From: Sulfurimonas sp.
GTDB lineage: Bacteria; Campylobacterota; Campylobacteria; Campylobacterales; Sulfurimonadaceae
Direction of reading: 5' to 3'
Assembly: GCA_027063645.1 (NCBI GenBank)
Contig: JAMORK010000039.1
Location: forward strand, 1-64,000
Length of the DNA stretch: 64,000 nucleotides
Shown piece after piece: positions 16,788-26,786 of the stretch (position 1 is the first letter of the stretch; every line of letters begins with the position of its first letter). Below the pieces are notes generated by a model. It saw only the letters and a list, made by a program, of their open reading frames with translations, had not been told where the DNA came from and ran no database searches. The translations under genes were made by a program, and so were the position numbers.

Positions 16788-18047
16788 CTATCTCGGGTCT
16801 GTGATATAACCTGTGATTGCAGAGATTGCAGCAACTGCTGAATTTGCAAGGTAAACCTTAGAACTTCTACTTCCCATACGTCCAACAAAGTTTCTATTTG
16901 TTGTAGAGATAGCAACTTCATTGTCACCAAGGATTCCCATATATCCACCAAGACATGCTCCACAAGTTGGATTACTTACAACCCCACCAGCTTCAACAAT
17001 GATGTCGATATAACCTAAATGGTTTGCTTCACGAAGAATCTTTTGTGTTCCTGGAGTAACAATAAGACGTACATCTTCATGCACTCTATGCCCTTTTAAA
17101 ATCTCAGCAGCCACTTTTAAGTCAGCTAAACGCCCATTTGTACAAGAACCGATAAATGCTTGATCTACTTTAATCTTATCTGCTACAGCTTGCACTACAG
17201 AGTGCCCATTTGATGGTAAAAATGGGTAAGCAATTACAGGGTCGAGGTTTGCAACATCTATCTCAAGAATTTCAGAGTACACTGCATCTTCATCAGAATA
17301 ATGCTCTTTTGGCTCACGTGCCAAGTTTTTGTCTGCTAAAAATTCTCTTGTGATATCATCCACTGCAACAATACCAGATTTTGCACCCGCTTCAATCGCC
17401 ATATTACACATAGAAAATCTATCATCCATTGTAAGGTGTTCAATTGTTGAACCTGTAAATTCTAGTGTCTTATAAAGAGCACCATCCACACCAATCATAC
17501 GAATAATCTCTAAGATGATATCTTTTCCCGTTGTATGCTTTCCAGGCTTACCACTAAGAACAACTTTAATAGACTCAGGAACTTTAAACCAGTTACCACC
17601 TGTAATCATTGCAAATGCAAGGTCAGTTGAACCCATACCTGTTGAGAAAGCTCCAAGTGCACCATGAGTACAAGTGTGTGAATCAGCACCGATAATAACA
17701 TCACCAGGAACTACAAGCCCTTTTTCTGGTAAAAGTGCATGTTCAATCCCCATATCTTTTTCATCAAAAAAGTTTTTCAGCTTATGTTTTTTTGCAAAAT
17801 CACGAGAGATTCTTGCTTGATTTGCTGATGCAATATCTTTAGCAGGGATAAAGTGATCGAGTACAATAGAAAAACCATCTGGATTTGCCAGTTTTTCTGC
17901 ACCACTTAGATTAAATGCTGAGATAGAGATAGGAGTTGTAATATCGTTTCCTATAACCATGTCGATGTTTGAGCGGATGATTTCACCTGCAAAAACCTCG
18001 CGACCAACATGCTCAGAGAAGATTTTTTCTGTAATAGTTTGAGCCAT
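16788..18047 (-). CDS. leuC: 3-isopropylmalate dehydratase large subunit
   Basis: Isomerises 2- and 3-isopropylmalate in leucine synthesis with LeuD (not in this window). The [4Fe-4S] ligands are visible in FIGSCTNGRLADLK and in the late VVSNPTCGACLGGYMG motif, with HTCTHGALGAFSTGMGSTD earlier. At 419 residues it is the shorter, prokaryotic LeuC2/homoaconitase-like form, so a homoaconitase role is possible but leucine synthesis more likely. AGAGG precedes the ATG, with a TATAAT box just upstream on the minus strand. Confidence 0.92.
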   Translation of the reverse strand: MAQTITEKIFSEHVGREVFAGEIIRSNIDMVIGNDITTPISISAFNLSGAEKLANPDGFSIVLDHFIPAKDIASANQARISRDFAKKHKLKNFFDEKDMGIEHALLPEKGLVVPGDVIIGADSHTCTHGALGAFSTGMGSTDLAFAMITGGNWFKVPESIKVVLSGKPGKHTTGKDIILEIIRMIGVDGALYKTLEFTGSTIEHLTMDDRFSMCNMAIEAGAKSGIVAVDDITREFLADKNLAREPKEHYSDEDAVYSEILEIDVANLDPVIAYPFLPSNGHSVVQAVADKIKVDQAFIGSCTNGRLADLKVAAEILKGHRVHEDVRLIVTPGTQKILREANHLGYIDIIVEAGGVVSNPTCGACLGGYMGILGDNEVAISTTNRNFVGRMGSRSSKVYLANSAVAAISAITGYITDPR

Positions 18048-18117
18048 AATATGAACCTCTTAAATTATAATAATGGCGCGATTATAACATAAGAGCTTTA
18101 AAGTGAGTTTTGGTGCT

Positions 18118-18840
18118 TTATTCTTTAAGTTTTTTAATCTCTTCTTCTATATATCTTGCCACTGATTTTAGCTGAATGTCATTATATTTATGTTTCCATG
18201 AAGGCATATCTGATTTATCTGCTCCCCAAAAATATCCACCAAATTTTGCATATAGAAAAATCTGTTGCTCACTTAAAAGTGTTCTAGTGAGATTGTAGGG
18301 ATAAATAAAATTTTTATCTTCCTTGGATTGTTCAACATACTCACTCTTCCCATCTCCTAATACACCATGGCATTTTGCACATTTTTGTTGAAAAATCTTT
18401 TTGCCTACACTATGCATATTTACTTTTTCATCCTTAGTAAGTTTTGCTGAATACTTCAAGAGATGCTTTATCTTTTCTTCTCTATCTATATTAAAGAGTT
18501 CAGAGATATACAAAGAGACTGCTGCAATTTTCTCATCATCATAGACATATTTAAAGGCTGGCATAATATCTGCATGTGCACCAAAGTAGTGTGCTCCATA
18601 CTTAATAATTTCAAAAGATTGTTCTTGTGTAAGAAGTGTTTTTTGCAGTTTTCTTGGCTTGACTATAAGCTTAATCTCTGGGTTTGTTTCCCCATCTTTT
18701 CCATGGCAAGAGATACATGTTTTTTCATATATCTCTTGCCCTAGATGAAGCATCTTCTCTTTTTCTAAATCATTTTCTGGATCCCCATAAGCTGCAAATA
18801 AGGGATATATTCCAAGTATCAGATAGAATAAGATTTTCAT
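18118..18840 (-). CDS. Periplasmic dihaem cytochrome c
   Basis: 240 residues with a signal peptide (MKILFYLILGIYPLFAAYG) and two similar c-type domains: C42-IS-C45-H46 and C154-AK-C157-H158. Each domain has a later Met candidate for the sixth ligand (DIMPAFKYVY, SDMPSWKHKY). The halves look duplicated. A soluble electron carrier or oxidase partner; partner unknown. It is the most downstream gene of the cytochrome-cupredoxin-peroxidase group. Confidence 0.88.
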   Translation of the reverse strand: MKILFYLILGIYPLFAAYGDPENDLEKEKMLHLGQEIYEKTCISCHGKDGETNPEIKLIVKPRKLQKTLLTQEQSFEIIKYGAHYFGAHADIMPAFKYVYDDEKIAAVSLYISELFNIDREEKIKHLLKYSAKLTKDEKVNMHSVGKKIFQQKCAKCHGVLGDGKSEYVEQSKEDKNFIYPYNLTRTLLSEQQIFLYAKFGGYFWGADKSDMPSWKHKYNDIQLKSVARYIEEEIKKLKE

Positions 18841-18847
18841 CTTCTAC

Positions 18848-19153
18848 TTATTTCATTATAACTTCTAAGAGCATATTTGGATGGATAGCACACTCTACAC
18901 TAAAGTCACCACCAGGCTTTACTATAATACTTTTTTCAGTCCCTGTACTTTGCATACCAATATCAAATTCATTATCTTCATCGTCAGTATAAGCATTATG
19001 TGCAAAAGGATCAGAGTTCAAAAATGTGATCCTATCTCCTGGTTTTACTGAAATCTCATGGGGGATAAAGGTCTTCCCCTTTTGATCTATAATATGGTTT
19101 GTTGCAAAAAGAGAAAGAGAGACAAATAGCATAGCTAAAACAGTTTTTTTCAT
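18848..19153 (-). CDS. Small periplasmic cupredoxin
   Basis: 101 residues: signal peptide (MKKTVLAMLFVSLSLFA) then a single blue-copper domain. Type 1 copper ligands: H52 (PFAHNAY) and the C88-x2-H91-x2-M94 loop (CAIHPNM), a short amicyanin/plastocyanin-like loop. Carries single electrons in the periplasm. It lies seven bases upstream of the dihaem cytochrome c gene and ten downstream of the peroxidase gene, and may be the electron donor to the latter (inference). Confidence 0.9.
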   Translation of the reverse strand: MKKTVLAMLFVSLSLFATNHIIDQKGKTFIPHEISVKPGDRITFLNSDPFAHNAYTDDEDNEFDIGMQSTGTEKSIIVKPGGDFSVECAIHPNMLLEVIMK

Positions 19154-19162
19154 TGTATATCC

Positions 19163-20185
19163 TTATTGTGGGAATTTGGTTGGAATTTTTAAATCGATAT
19201 CTGGGCCTGTTAAACTCTTCATAAATTCAACTACCTTAGCTACCTCTTCATGAGTAAGTTTTCTATCTTTCATTGCATCTGATTTATTTCTTACTCCATT
19301 TTCATAGCGCCCACCACTTGCACAAATCACAGTTGCTTCTTCTAATGTTTTTACACTTCCATCATGAAAGTACGGATAGGACTTTGTAACATCACGAAGT
19401 GTTGGCGTTTTAAAAACACCATACCATGCCCCTCTATTTTTAACATTATAACGTCCGAGTTCTTTGCCTTGCAACTCACCATCATTAAGCCCAATATTTT
19501 GAAAACTTCCATCAGTAAAGTTCCAACCATCATGGCAATCTATACAATGTGCCTTCCCTTTAAAAAGGGCAAAACCCTCTTTAGCATCTTCACTAATCGC
19601 ATTTTTATCCCCCCTTGCATATTTATCAAAAGGAGATTCTGTAGAGAGAACTGTTCTCTCAAAGGAAGCAACAGCCTTTGCTAAGGTCTCTTTTGTTAAT
19701 CCCTCACCTGGATAAGCTTTTTCAAAAAGGGCCACATAGCCTTGTATTTTATTTAGCTTTGGAATAAGTTCCTCTAGAGGCATATTCATCTCTACATCTG
19801 CAGACATAGGACCTGTTGCTTGTTGCTCCAACGATCTTGCACGACCATCCCAAAACTGATGACGTTGATATGCAGCATTGAGAATTACTGGAGAGTTTCT
19901 TGGTCCAACACGTCCATCATACCCTACTGCTTTTGATGTTGGCACCTCATCAGTCCAACCATGTTGAGGGTGATGACAAGTTGCACAAGAGATGGTATCA
20001 TCCTTAGATAATCTTACATCAAAATAAAGTAATTTTCCAAGTTCTATACGCTCAGGTGTCAATTTATTATTTTTAGGTTGTGGAACCTCTGATGGTCTTA
20101 ACCATTTTGACATATCTTCATCAGCACCGAGAACTGCTACACAAGAGGAGAAGAGAAACACCACGACTGTAAGTTTTTTTAACAT
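19163..20185 (-). CDS. Dihaem cytochrome c peroxidase (MauG/CcpA family)
   Basis: 340 residues from ATG 20185, with AAGG seven bases upstream. Signal peptide MLKKLTVVVFLFSSC. Two c-haem sites: C67-AT-C70-H71 and C214-ID-C217-H218; family signatures SCATCHHPQHGWTDE and FKTPTLRDVTKSYPYFHDGS. Reduces H2O2 to water in the periplasm using a cytochrome or cupredoxin donor; the neighbouring cupredoxin and dihaem cytochrome are the natural candidates. MauG-type oxidase function cannot be excluded. Confidence 0.92.
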   Translation of the reverse strand: MLKKLTVVVFLFSSCVAVLGADEDMSKWLRPSEVPQPKNNKLTPERIELGKLLYFDVRLSKDDTISCATCHHPQHGWTDEVPTSKAVGYDGRVGPRNSPVILNAAYQRHQFWDGRARSLEQQATGPMSADVEMNMPLEELIPKLNKIQGYVALFEKAYPGEGLTKETLAKAVASFERTVLSTESPFDKYARGDKNAISEDAKEGFALFKGKAHCIDCHDGWNFTDGSFQNIGLNDGELQGKELGRYNVKNRGAWYGVFKTPTLRDVTKSYPYFHDGSVKTLEEATVICASGGRYENGVRNKSDAMKDRKLTHEEVAKVVEFMKSLTGPDIDLKIPTKFPQ

Positions 20186-20242
20186 AAGAGAACCTTGTAT
20201 CATTTCTATATCTTACATAATAACATTTTAAACTTTGGAGAA

Positions 20243-21190
20243 TTATAAAAAGAGATTGTTGCTTAAAAAATAGTAAATATACTTGAAAGAGACAAGCACA
20301 ACAAAAAGTGTATATGCTGTTATAATCTTACTTTTTGTATGCTCTTTAAAAGAGAATACTACCCCATAAAGAACATAGTAGTTAGCCATAACGAGGACTC
20401 CATAGATAAAGTAGCCTATAAAGTAATACTCCTTAGCCAAGATACAATAGGGACATTTATGTGTTGGAAGCTCATAGATATATGTACTAAAAAAATAAAC
20501 AATAGTTATGTAAGAAAGATAAAGAAAAAGGATACTTAAAAGTGATAAAAATACTTTCTTTTTCAGGTATGTTGCAAGTAAGATAAAAAGATAAGTGATA
20601 TAAAAAGCAACTACAATCTCTTCTATACTCATCCCCAGCATAAAGCTAGTTGTTTGAGATGTATAAAGATTAGAACAACATAGAACTGGTTCCTCAACAC
20701 TTAAACTCATAAAAAAGTTCAACTCCAAAAACCAAGAAAGAGCTATAAGAAGATACAGAAAAATATAAAGGTACATCTTCAAAGAAAAATAGGGAAAACC
20801 TTTTGCTTTTTGATCCTCCTCATCTACTTGAATCCAAAATATTGCTAGTACAATCACTATAAACTTTAAAGCTATAAGTAGACTGCCATAGATTCCAGAA
20901 TTCACCACACCAGCACCACACATCGCCCCAGGGATGAGTTCTGCAAGAGTATCAATACTCAAGACAAATAAGATAAATAAAAAGATAGAGATTAAAAGAG
21001 CCACTTTTATAATCGTAGTTGTTAAGAGGGATCTCTTTTCTAGTTCGTACTGCAGTGCATTTGTTGCATTTTTATCATACCGTAGCAAGATATAAAGAGT
21101 ATGATAAAGAGCAAAGCTCAAAAAAAGAAGCACTAAACTACTTAAAAAAAGTTCTAAGCTTACTTGTGGAGAGATTAATATCTCATTCAA
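20243..21190 (-). CDS. Polytopic membrane protein with redox-like cysteine pairs, 315 aa
   Basis: Family not recognised. About eight or nine membrane spans. Cysteines are notable: MCGAG (about 91), an adjacent CC pair in EPVLCCSNLY and HKCPYCILAK (CxxC) near the C-terminal third, all in predicted loop regions, which suggests thiol-disulfide or metal chemistry at the periplasmic face, as in DsbB/VKOR-type proteins (pattern only). Its start overlaps the end of the ABC ATPase gene by eight bases, so it is coupled to the transporter. Confidence 0.72.
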   Translation of the reverse strand: MNEILISPQVSLELFLSSLVLLFLSFALYHTLYILLRYDKNATNALQYELEKRSLLTTTIIKVALLISIFLFILFVLSIDTLAELIPGAMCGAGVVNSGIYGSLLIALKFIVIVLAIFWIQVDEEDQKAKGFPYFSLKMYLYIFLYLLIALSWFLELNFFMSLSVEEPVLCCSNLYTSQTTSFMLGMSIEEIVVAFYITYLFILLATYLKKKVFLSLLSILFLYLSYITIVYFFSTYIYELPTHKCPYCILAKEYYFIGYFIYGVLVMANYYVLYGVVFSFKEHTKSKIITAYTLFVVLVSFKYIYYFLSNNLFL

Positions 21191-21851
21191 GAGATCCTCC
21201 CTCTAGATTATAAACCTTATCTACACACTCAAGTTTTTCAAAGATGGGATCATGTGTCGCTATTAAGATAGTTTTTCTAAGATTTTTAAGATTTTGTATC
21301 AACCCTAGAAAAAAGAGAGAGTTTTTTTTATCGAGATTTGCTGTGGGTTCATCACAGAGAACTATCTCTGCATCATTGACAATAGCTCTAGCAATAATAC
21401 AGCGCTGTTTTTCCCCACCAGAGAGCGTTGAGACTTTTTGTTTAGCCTTATGTTCAATATTTGCCAAAGAGAGTGCTTTTTTTATTTTTTGTGCCATCTC
21501 TTTTTCAGATAAAGATTCTAAAACCAAAGCAGGGAGTAGATTTTCCTCTACACTTAAGTTATCAAGAAGATAAAAAGATTGGGTTACATAGCCAATGGTA
21601 CTTCGACGATAGGCTGAGGCATGATAATCTGAAAGTGATACTATATTTTCCCCCTTCACCTCTACCAATCCTGAACTTGGTTTCATTAAAGAAGCGATAA
21701 TATGCAGGAGTGTTGTTTTACCACTCCCACTACTTCCATGCAAAAGAACACACTCATTGGGTGAAATAGCTAAAGAGATATCTTTTAAGGCTTGAAAATT
21801 ATTGTGATTGGTATCTGTAAAAACCTTATTGACATTTTGCAGTTGTATCAT
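21183..21851 (-). CDS. ABC transporter ATPase, LolD/MacB type
   Basis: 222 residues with the full ATPase set: Walker A GSSGSGKTT (about 40-48), Q loop VTQSFYLLD, signature LSGGEKQR, Walker B IVLCDEPTANLD and switch His (LIATHD). The short length and FtsX-like partner place it with LolD/MacB/FtsE-type systems that do mechanical work at the membrane rather than bulk import. It overlaps the permease gene by four bases (ATGA) and the Cys-rich membrane gene by eight. Confidence 0.93.
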   Translation of the reverse strand: MIQLQNVNKVFTDTNHNNFQALKDISLAISPNECVLLHGSSGSGKTTLLHIIASLMKPSSGLVEVKGENIVSLSDYHASAYRRSTIGYVTQSFYLLDNLSVEENLLPALVLESLSEKEMAQKIKKALSLANIEHKAKQKVSTLSGGEKQRCIIARAIVNDAEIVLCDEPTANLDKKNSLFFLGLIQNLKNLRKTILIATHDPIFEKLECVDKVYNLEGGSLE

Positions 21852-23026
21852 CGTATCATCTCACTCATATCTTTCACACAAAGTTTCCATACTGGGATCA
21901 CCACAGCAAGTAAAAAAGGTAAAACAAAGATACCAAATAATATCAAAAGATCTAATGGCTTAATATAGGGCATAAACTGAGGATGGATACTTAAGTTTGC
22001 ACTCCCTAAAAATATATCTCTTAGTAAAGGTGCATCAAGAAAAAATACATAGATATAAGCTAGTATTACACCAATAAGATAAGCACTAAGAACAACAATG
22101 AAATTTTCTACTAACTTAAAAGAGATAATCTGCTCAATACTCCATCCTGTACTTCGCAAGATAACAATCTCTTTAAGATCTAAACTCTCCACCATAGAGT
22201 AACGCTGATACAATAAAAGCAAAAAAGTAACAATAGCAAAAATATACAAAGCCATAAAAACACCACCCTTATAGTTAAAGAGTTTTGTATAGTGCTTGGC
22301 TATATCTTTTTTGGTAATAATTCTTGTATCAAAATGGGAAACAATAAGCTTTTCATATACCTTTTGGTACTCATCAGGATTAGAAAGCTCAATAACAATA
22401 TCGCTTACATACCCCTTCTCAATACCCAATATCTTTCTTGCCAATGGCATATCCATCACAATCATATCGTTTGTAAGAAGATCGCTCCCTTTTGGAAACT
22501 CTTTATAGATATATACTTTTTCTTTAGTTCTATCAGGTGGTCTGAAGATATAATACTTTCTATAGTGATACTTATCAAAAAAATCTTTAACCCCTGAGCC
22601 TATAATCATATTTTTTCTCTCTAAAAACTTTTCAATATCTAGAGTGTTTATGAGTTTTTGCATCCCTTTGACAATTTGCACATCATACATATCTAGACCA
22701 ACAAGCATAAAATGTTGCTCTTTTGGCTCATAATAATGTGTCCCATAAATGCGACCCTGCACTTTAGATACACCTGGGATATCTAAATACTCCTCTACCC
22801 ATTTTTCTGGAGTATTTAAGAGGTGCCCTGACTTATAATGTTGTACTGTAAAGTCTGCTTGATTTTCTAAAGTACTCATAAGCTCCTCTTGAATCGAGGA
22901 GGAGAGAAATAAGACACTCGCTAAGATAGCGATAAGTCCACTAGAGAGTAAAAAAGTAGCAATATACCTCTTCTTATAATTGAGAAGCAAAAGAAGAAGA
23001 AAATTCAATCTACTTAGCATAGACAT
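21848..23026 (-). CDS. ABC transporter permease, FtsX/MacB type
   Basis: 392 residues: first membrane span at about 20-41, a ~220-residue periplasmic domain, then three spans near 255-280, 305-332 and 355-378. This is the MacB/LolC/FtsX topology. Works with the ATPase downstream (ATGA overlap). Its start overlaps the end of a small membrane protein gene (16 bases). The substrate is unknown; context with redox proteins suggests periplasmic cofactor, copper or lipoprotein handling, by inference only. Confidence 0.9.
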   Translation of the reverse strand: MSMLSRLNFLLLLLLNYKKRYIATFLLSSGLIAILASVLFLSSSIQEELMSTLENQADFTVQHYKSGHLLNTPEKWVEEYLDIPGVSKVQGRIYGTHYYEPKEQHFMLVGLDMYDVQIVKGMQKLINTLDIEKFLERKNMIIGSGVKDFFDKYHYRKYYIFRPPDRTKEKVYIYKEFPKGSDLLTNDMIVMDMPLARKILGIEKGYVSDIVIELSNPDEYQKVYEKLIVSHFDTRIITKKDIAKHYTKLFNYKGGVFMALYIFAIVTFLLLLYQRYSMVESLDLKEIVILRSTGWSIEQIISFKLVENFIVVLSAYLIGVILAYIYVFFLDAPLLRDIFLGSANLSIHPQFMPYIKPLDLLILFGIFVLPFLLAVVIPVWKLCVKDMSEMIR

Positions 23027-23267
23027 AATCCATCTCTTTGTAGTATCTCATCTGAGGGTAAAGTCTATTTGATTGGTCTTGATACTCACTTACTCGTCTT
23101 TCCAAAAAACTTGTGCTAAGAGCAAGCCCAGGAAGATGGGTTAAAGATGTTACTAAGGAGAGAAACTGAGAGTGTTCTTGTTTTCCTTGAGGATAAACAC
23201 CCAAAAGTAACACCATAAAAGTGATACAAAGAGAAACTATAAAATAGATAAATTTCTTTACTAATAT
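23010..23267 (-). CDS. Small membrane-anchored protein of the ABC operon, apparently starting at ATA
   Basis: The frame is open from the preceding gene's stop (23295) to 23010. The first ATG (23216) lies inside the hydrophobic helix; with no ATG, GTG, TTG or CTG upstream in frame, the best start is ATA at 23267, six bases after a perfect AAGGAG (23274-23279). From there the protein is 85 residues, opening ILVKKFIYFIVSLCITFMVL, a clean N-terminal anchor or signal, followed by a soluble tail (QDQSNRLYPQMRYYKEMDYV). It overlaps the permease gene by 16 bases. Function unknown. Confidence 0.6.
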   Translation of the reverse strand: MLVKKFIYFIVSLCITFMVLLLGVYPQGKQEHSQFLSLVTSLTHLPGLALSTSFLERRVSEYQDQSNRLYPQMRYYKEMDYVYAK

Positions 23268-23294
23268 AGAAGACTCCTTGTATCTAGCTTTTAC

Positions 23295-23798
23295 TTAACT
23301 GTCATACTTGATAGCTCTTTTTGTAAATTCAGGTGTACAAAAGAACATCGCTACAAAGATAGGGTTTAATTTAACATTGTTTTCATCTACAACATCAAAT
23401 ACTTGAAAACTAAACCCCTCTCCATCATTTGGATTTTGGGGAGTAACTACAAACTCAATAGGACTAAGTGCTCTCATCATATTGATAATATTTTTCTTCT
23501 TCTTTTTATTCTCTTCATTGAGTATATTGAAATCTTTTTCTTGAGCCTCTTTATGTGCTACTAAAATCTGTTCAATTACATCGACCTTATCTTTAAAGAC
23601 AACCTTATTCCATTTGATGATTGTATTGTTTGAAGCAATTTGACACTCTTTAAGCATTAAAGGGCTTGGTCTTTTTGTTCGCATTGCTTCTATAAGACCT
23701 AGTAAAAAATTCATTCCACCCACTTTTTGTGCCGCTTTTTCCATAAAAAGATGGATAAGCATCTTTGTTTCTTCAGTTTGATTATTAAAATTACACAT
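23295..23798 (-). CDS. Hypothetical protein, 167 aa
   Basis: Family not recognised. ATG 23798 (MCNFNNQTEETK) is chosen because AGGA lies upstream; a longer in-frame version reaching 23873 would overlap the cyclase gene more deeply. Soluble, charged, helical in the middle with a lysine run (KKKKKN), ending in FFCTPEFTKRAIKYDS. It overlaps the diguanylate cyclase gene by eight bases and precedes the small ABC-operon gene by 27 bases, so it may bridge the two units. Confidence 0.62.
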   Translation of the reverse strand: MCNFNNQTEETKMLIHLFMEKAAQKVGGMNFLLGLIEAMRTKRPSPLMLKECQIASNNTIIKWNKVVFKDKVDVIEQILVAHKEAQEKDFNILNEENKKKKKNIINMMRALSPIEFVVTPQNPNDGEGFSFQVFDVVDENNVKLNPIFVAMFFCTPEFTKRAIKYDS

Positions 23799-25359
23799 TA
23801 TTTTTTTCCTTTTTATAAATACAGATATTATTTTTTCCATTCTGTTTTGCATCATACATTGCATTATCAGCATACTTGATCAAGTCAGGGAGAGTTGTGG
23901 AATCATCTGGATATACCGAGATGCCTATGCTCGCCCCTACATGAATAATTTTATGTTCTAAAATTATATCCTCATTTATCTTGTTTAAAATTTTATTGGC
24001 TACTTGCATCACCTGATCTAAAGTCTCAACCTCACTTAAAACAATAGTGAATTCATCTCCACTCAATCTTGCTGCTATATCGTTCTTACGGATTGAAGCG
24101 ACTAAAATCTCCCCTACATGTTTTAAAAGTTCATCACCTATATGGTGTCCATAAGTATCATTGACCTGTTTAAATCCATCGAGATCTATAAAGAAAAGGG
24201 CTACTCTGTTTTTATGTCGAAAAGCACGATTAAGTTCATTTTGAAATTCAATCATAAACAAAGTACGATTTGGAAGCTTTGTCAATGGATCAAAAAGAGC
24301 TAGCTCTTTAAGTTTTTCTCTGTTAAGAATAACATACAAAGAAAAAAGATACATCATCCCTAAGACAGCAAACAGTAACATCTGTATATATCTAAGTTCC
24401 ATATCGAGATTACTTATGTAGTTTGAAAGTGTGTAAGTGACTATATAAGCGATGTTTTTCTCCCCTCTTACATCTTCTAAAGGGTGAAATGAGAGCACTA
24501 TATGTTTATAGTTATAAACCACTTTAACAGAAAAGGAAGTATGTTTTGCAATACCATCTGCAATATGCTTTCGCAATTTTTCAGTATTTATTTTATTGTA
24601 AAAGTTTTTATCTTTAATCTGCTTATGGGTACTCTCTTCAATATAATATAAAGGGGTCTCCCAAGTATCTTTGTATGTGATACCAAACTCTTTTTCTATA
24701 ATAGTATTTTTTACAATTTTCTTTGAAACCAAAATATGTGAATCATAGATATAATCATCAGTGATACTTTTTAACATCTGTTTTGTAGAAAATGAGACCT
24801 CCATACTTCCAAGGTAGTGTTTATCATTTCCAAAGATTGGGTAAACAAAGCGTACGCCAGTCATAAAACCACAAGCTTCAAAGCCCTCTTGAGGTTTTTT
24901 TGTTTTATTGACTTTCACAACACTGTAGCGTGTTAAGCTCAAATCATCACCATAACTATTTGGTGCATACATTCGCAAAAAGCTTGTATTGTCAGGAAGA
25001 TGAAAATGCACTTGAGAGATTCCCATATTTGTAAGTCTTTTGTAATTACGTAGTAAAAGTTTGTATACTTTTTCTCTTATAAGTGCTTTTTCAGAAGAGC
25101 TACTAGCCTCCACTCTCTCTAGTAATGAGATGAGCTTTTCATTTTGCATATACATAGCATAAATATCGTGAGACATAATCTTAAAGTACTTATAGCTTGT
25201 TTGATATTTTGCAGAAAGAAGATCACTCTGCACTTTTAGATAATATTCTGTTTTACTTTGATGTAGATAATTAACAACAAAATTACTTACTATCATTAAA
25301 AAAAAGAATAACACAGATGTAACAACAATTTTACTTACTTTGGTATCTAACATCAACAT
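23791..25359 (-). CDS. Membrane diguanylate cyclase with a double-cache-like sensor
   Basis: Makes c-di-GMP. An N-terminal membrane span (about 11-33), a large periplasmic cache-like sensor (about 34-310, with VHFHLPDNTSFLRMYAPN), a second span (about 328-346), then a GGDEF domain (about 355-520). The active-site loop reads RLSGDEF, an accepted SGDEF variant, and the product-inhibition I-site is R-KN-D five residues before it. Probably active. Its sensor resembles that of the cyclase at 34191-35762. Confidence 0.92.
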   Translation of the reverse strand: MLMLDTKVSKIVVTSVLFFFLMIVSNFVVNYLHQSKTEYYLKVQSDLLSAKYQTSYKYFKIMSHDIYAMYMQNEKLISLLERVEASSSSEKALIREKVYKLLLRNYKRLTNMGISQVHFHLPDNTSFLRMYAPNSYGDDLSLTRYSVVKVNKTKKPQEGFEACGFMTGVRFVYPIFGNDKHYLGSMEVSFSTKQMLKSITDDYIYDSHILVSKKIVKNTIIEKEFGITYKDTWETPLYYIEESTHKQIKDKNFYNKINTEKLRKHIADGIAKHTSFSVKVVYNYKHIVLSFHPLEDVRGEKNIAYIVTYTLSNYISNLDMELRYIQMLLFAVLGMMYLFSLYVILNREKLKELALFDPLTKLPNRTLFMIEFQNELNRAFRHKNRVALFFIDLDGFKQVNDTYGHHIGDELLKHVGEILVASIRKNDIAARLSGDEFTIVLSEVETLDQVMQVANKILNKINEDIILEHKIIHVGASIGISVYPDDSTTLPDLIKYADNAMYDAKQNGKNNICIYKKEKNNV

Positions 25360-25456
25360 CCCGATATTTATTTTCTATATAATGATTATACAATAGTTCA
25401 TACTGTTTTAATTCTTAAAGCAGAACGAAACTTAATTTTCCTTAAGCTAATCATAA

Positions 25457-26755
<1,299 letters not shown>

Positions 26756-26786
26756 AACTAAATAATTATTAAAAAAGGAGCATATT

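Noticed and set aside
23010-23216. Starting the small ABC-operon gene at the internal ATG 23216
   Set aside because: The ATG lies inside the hydrophobic helix and no ribosome-binding site precedes it; AAGGAG lies further upstream at 23274-23279.
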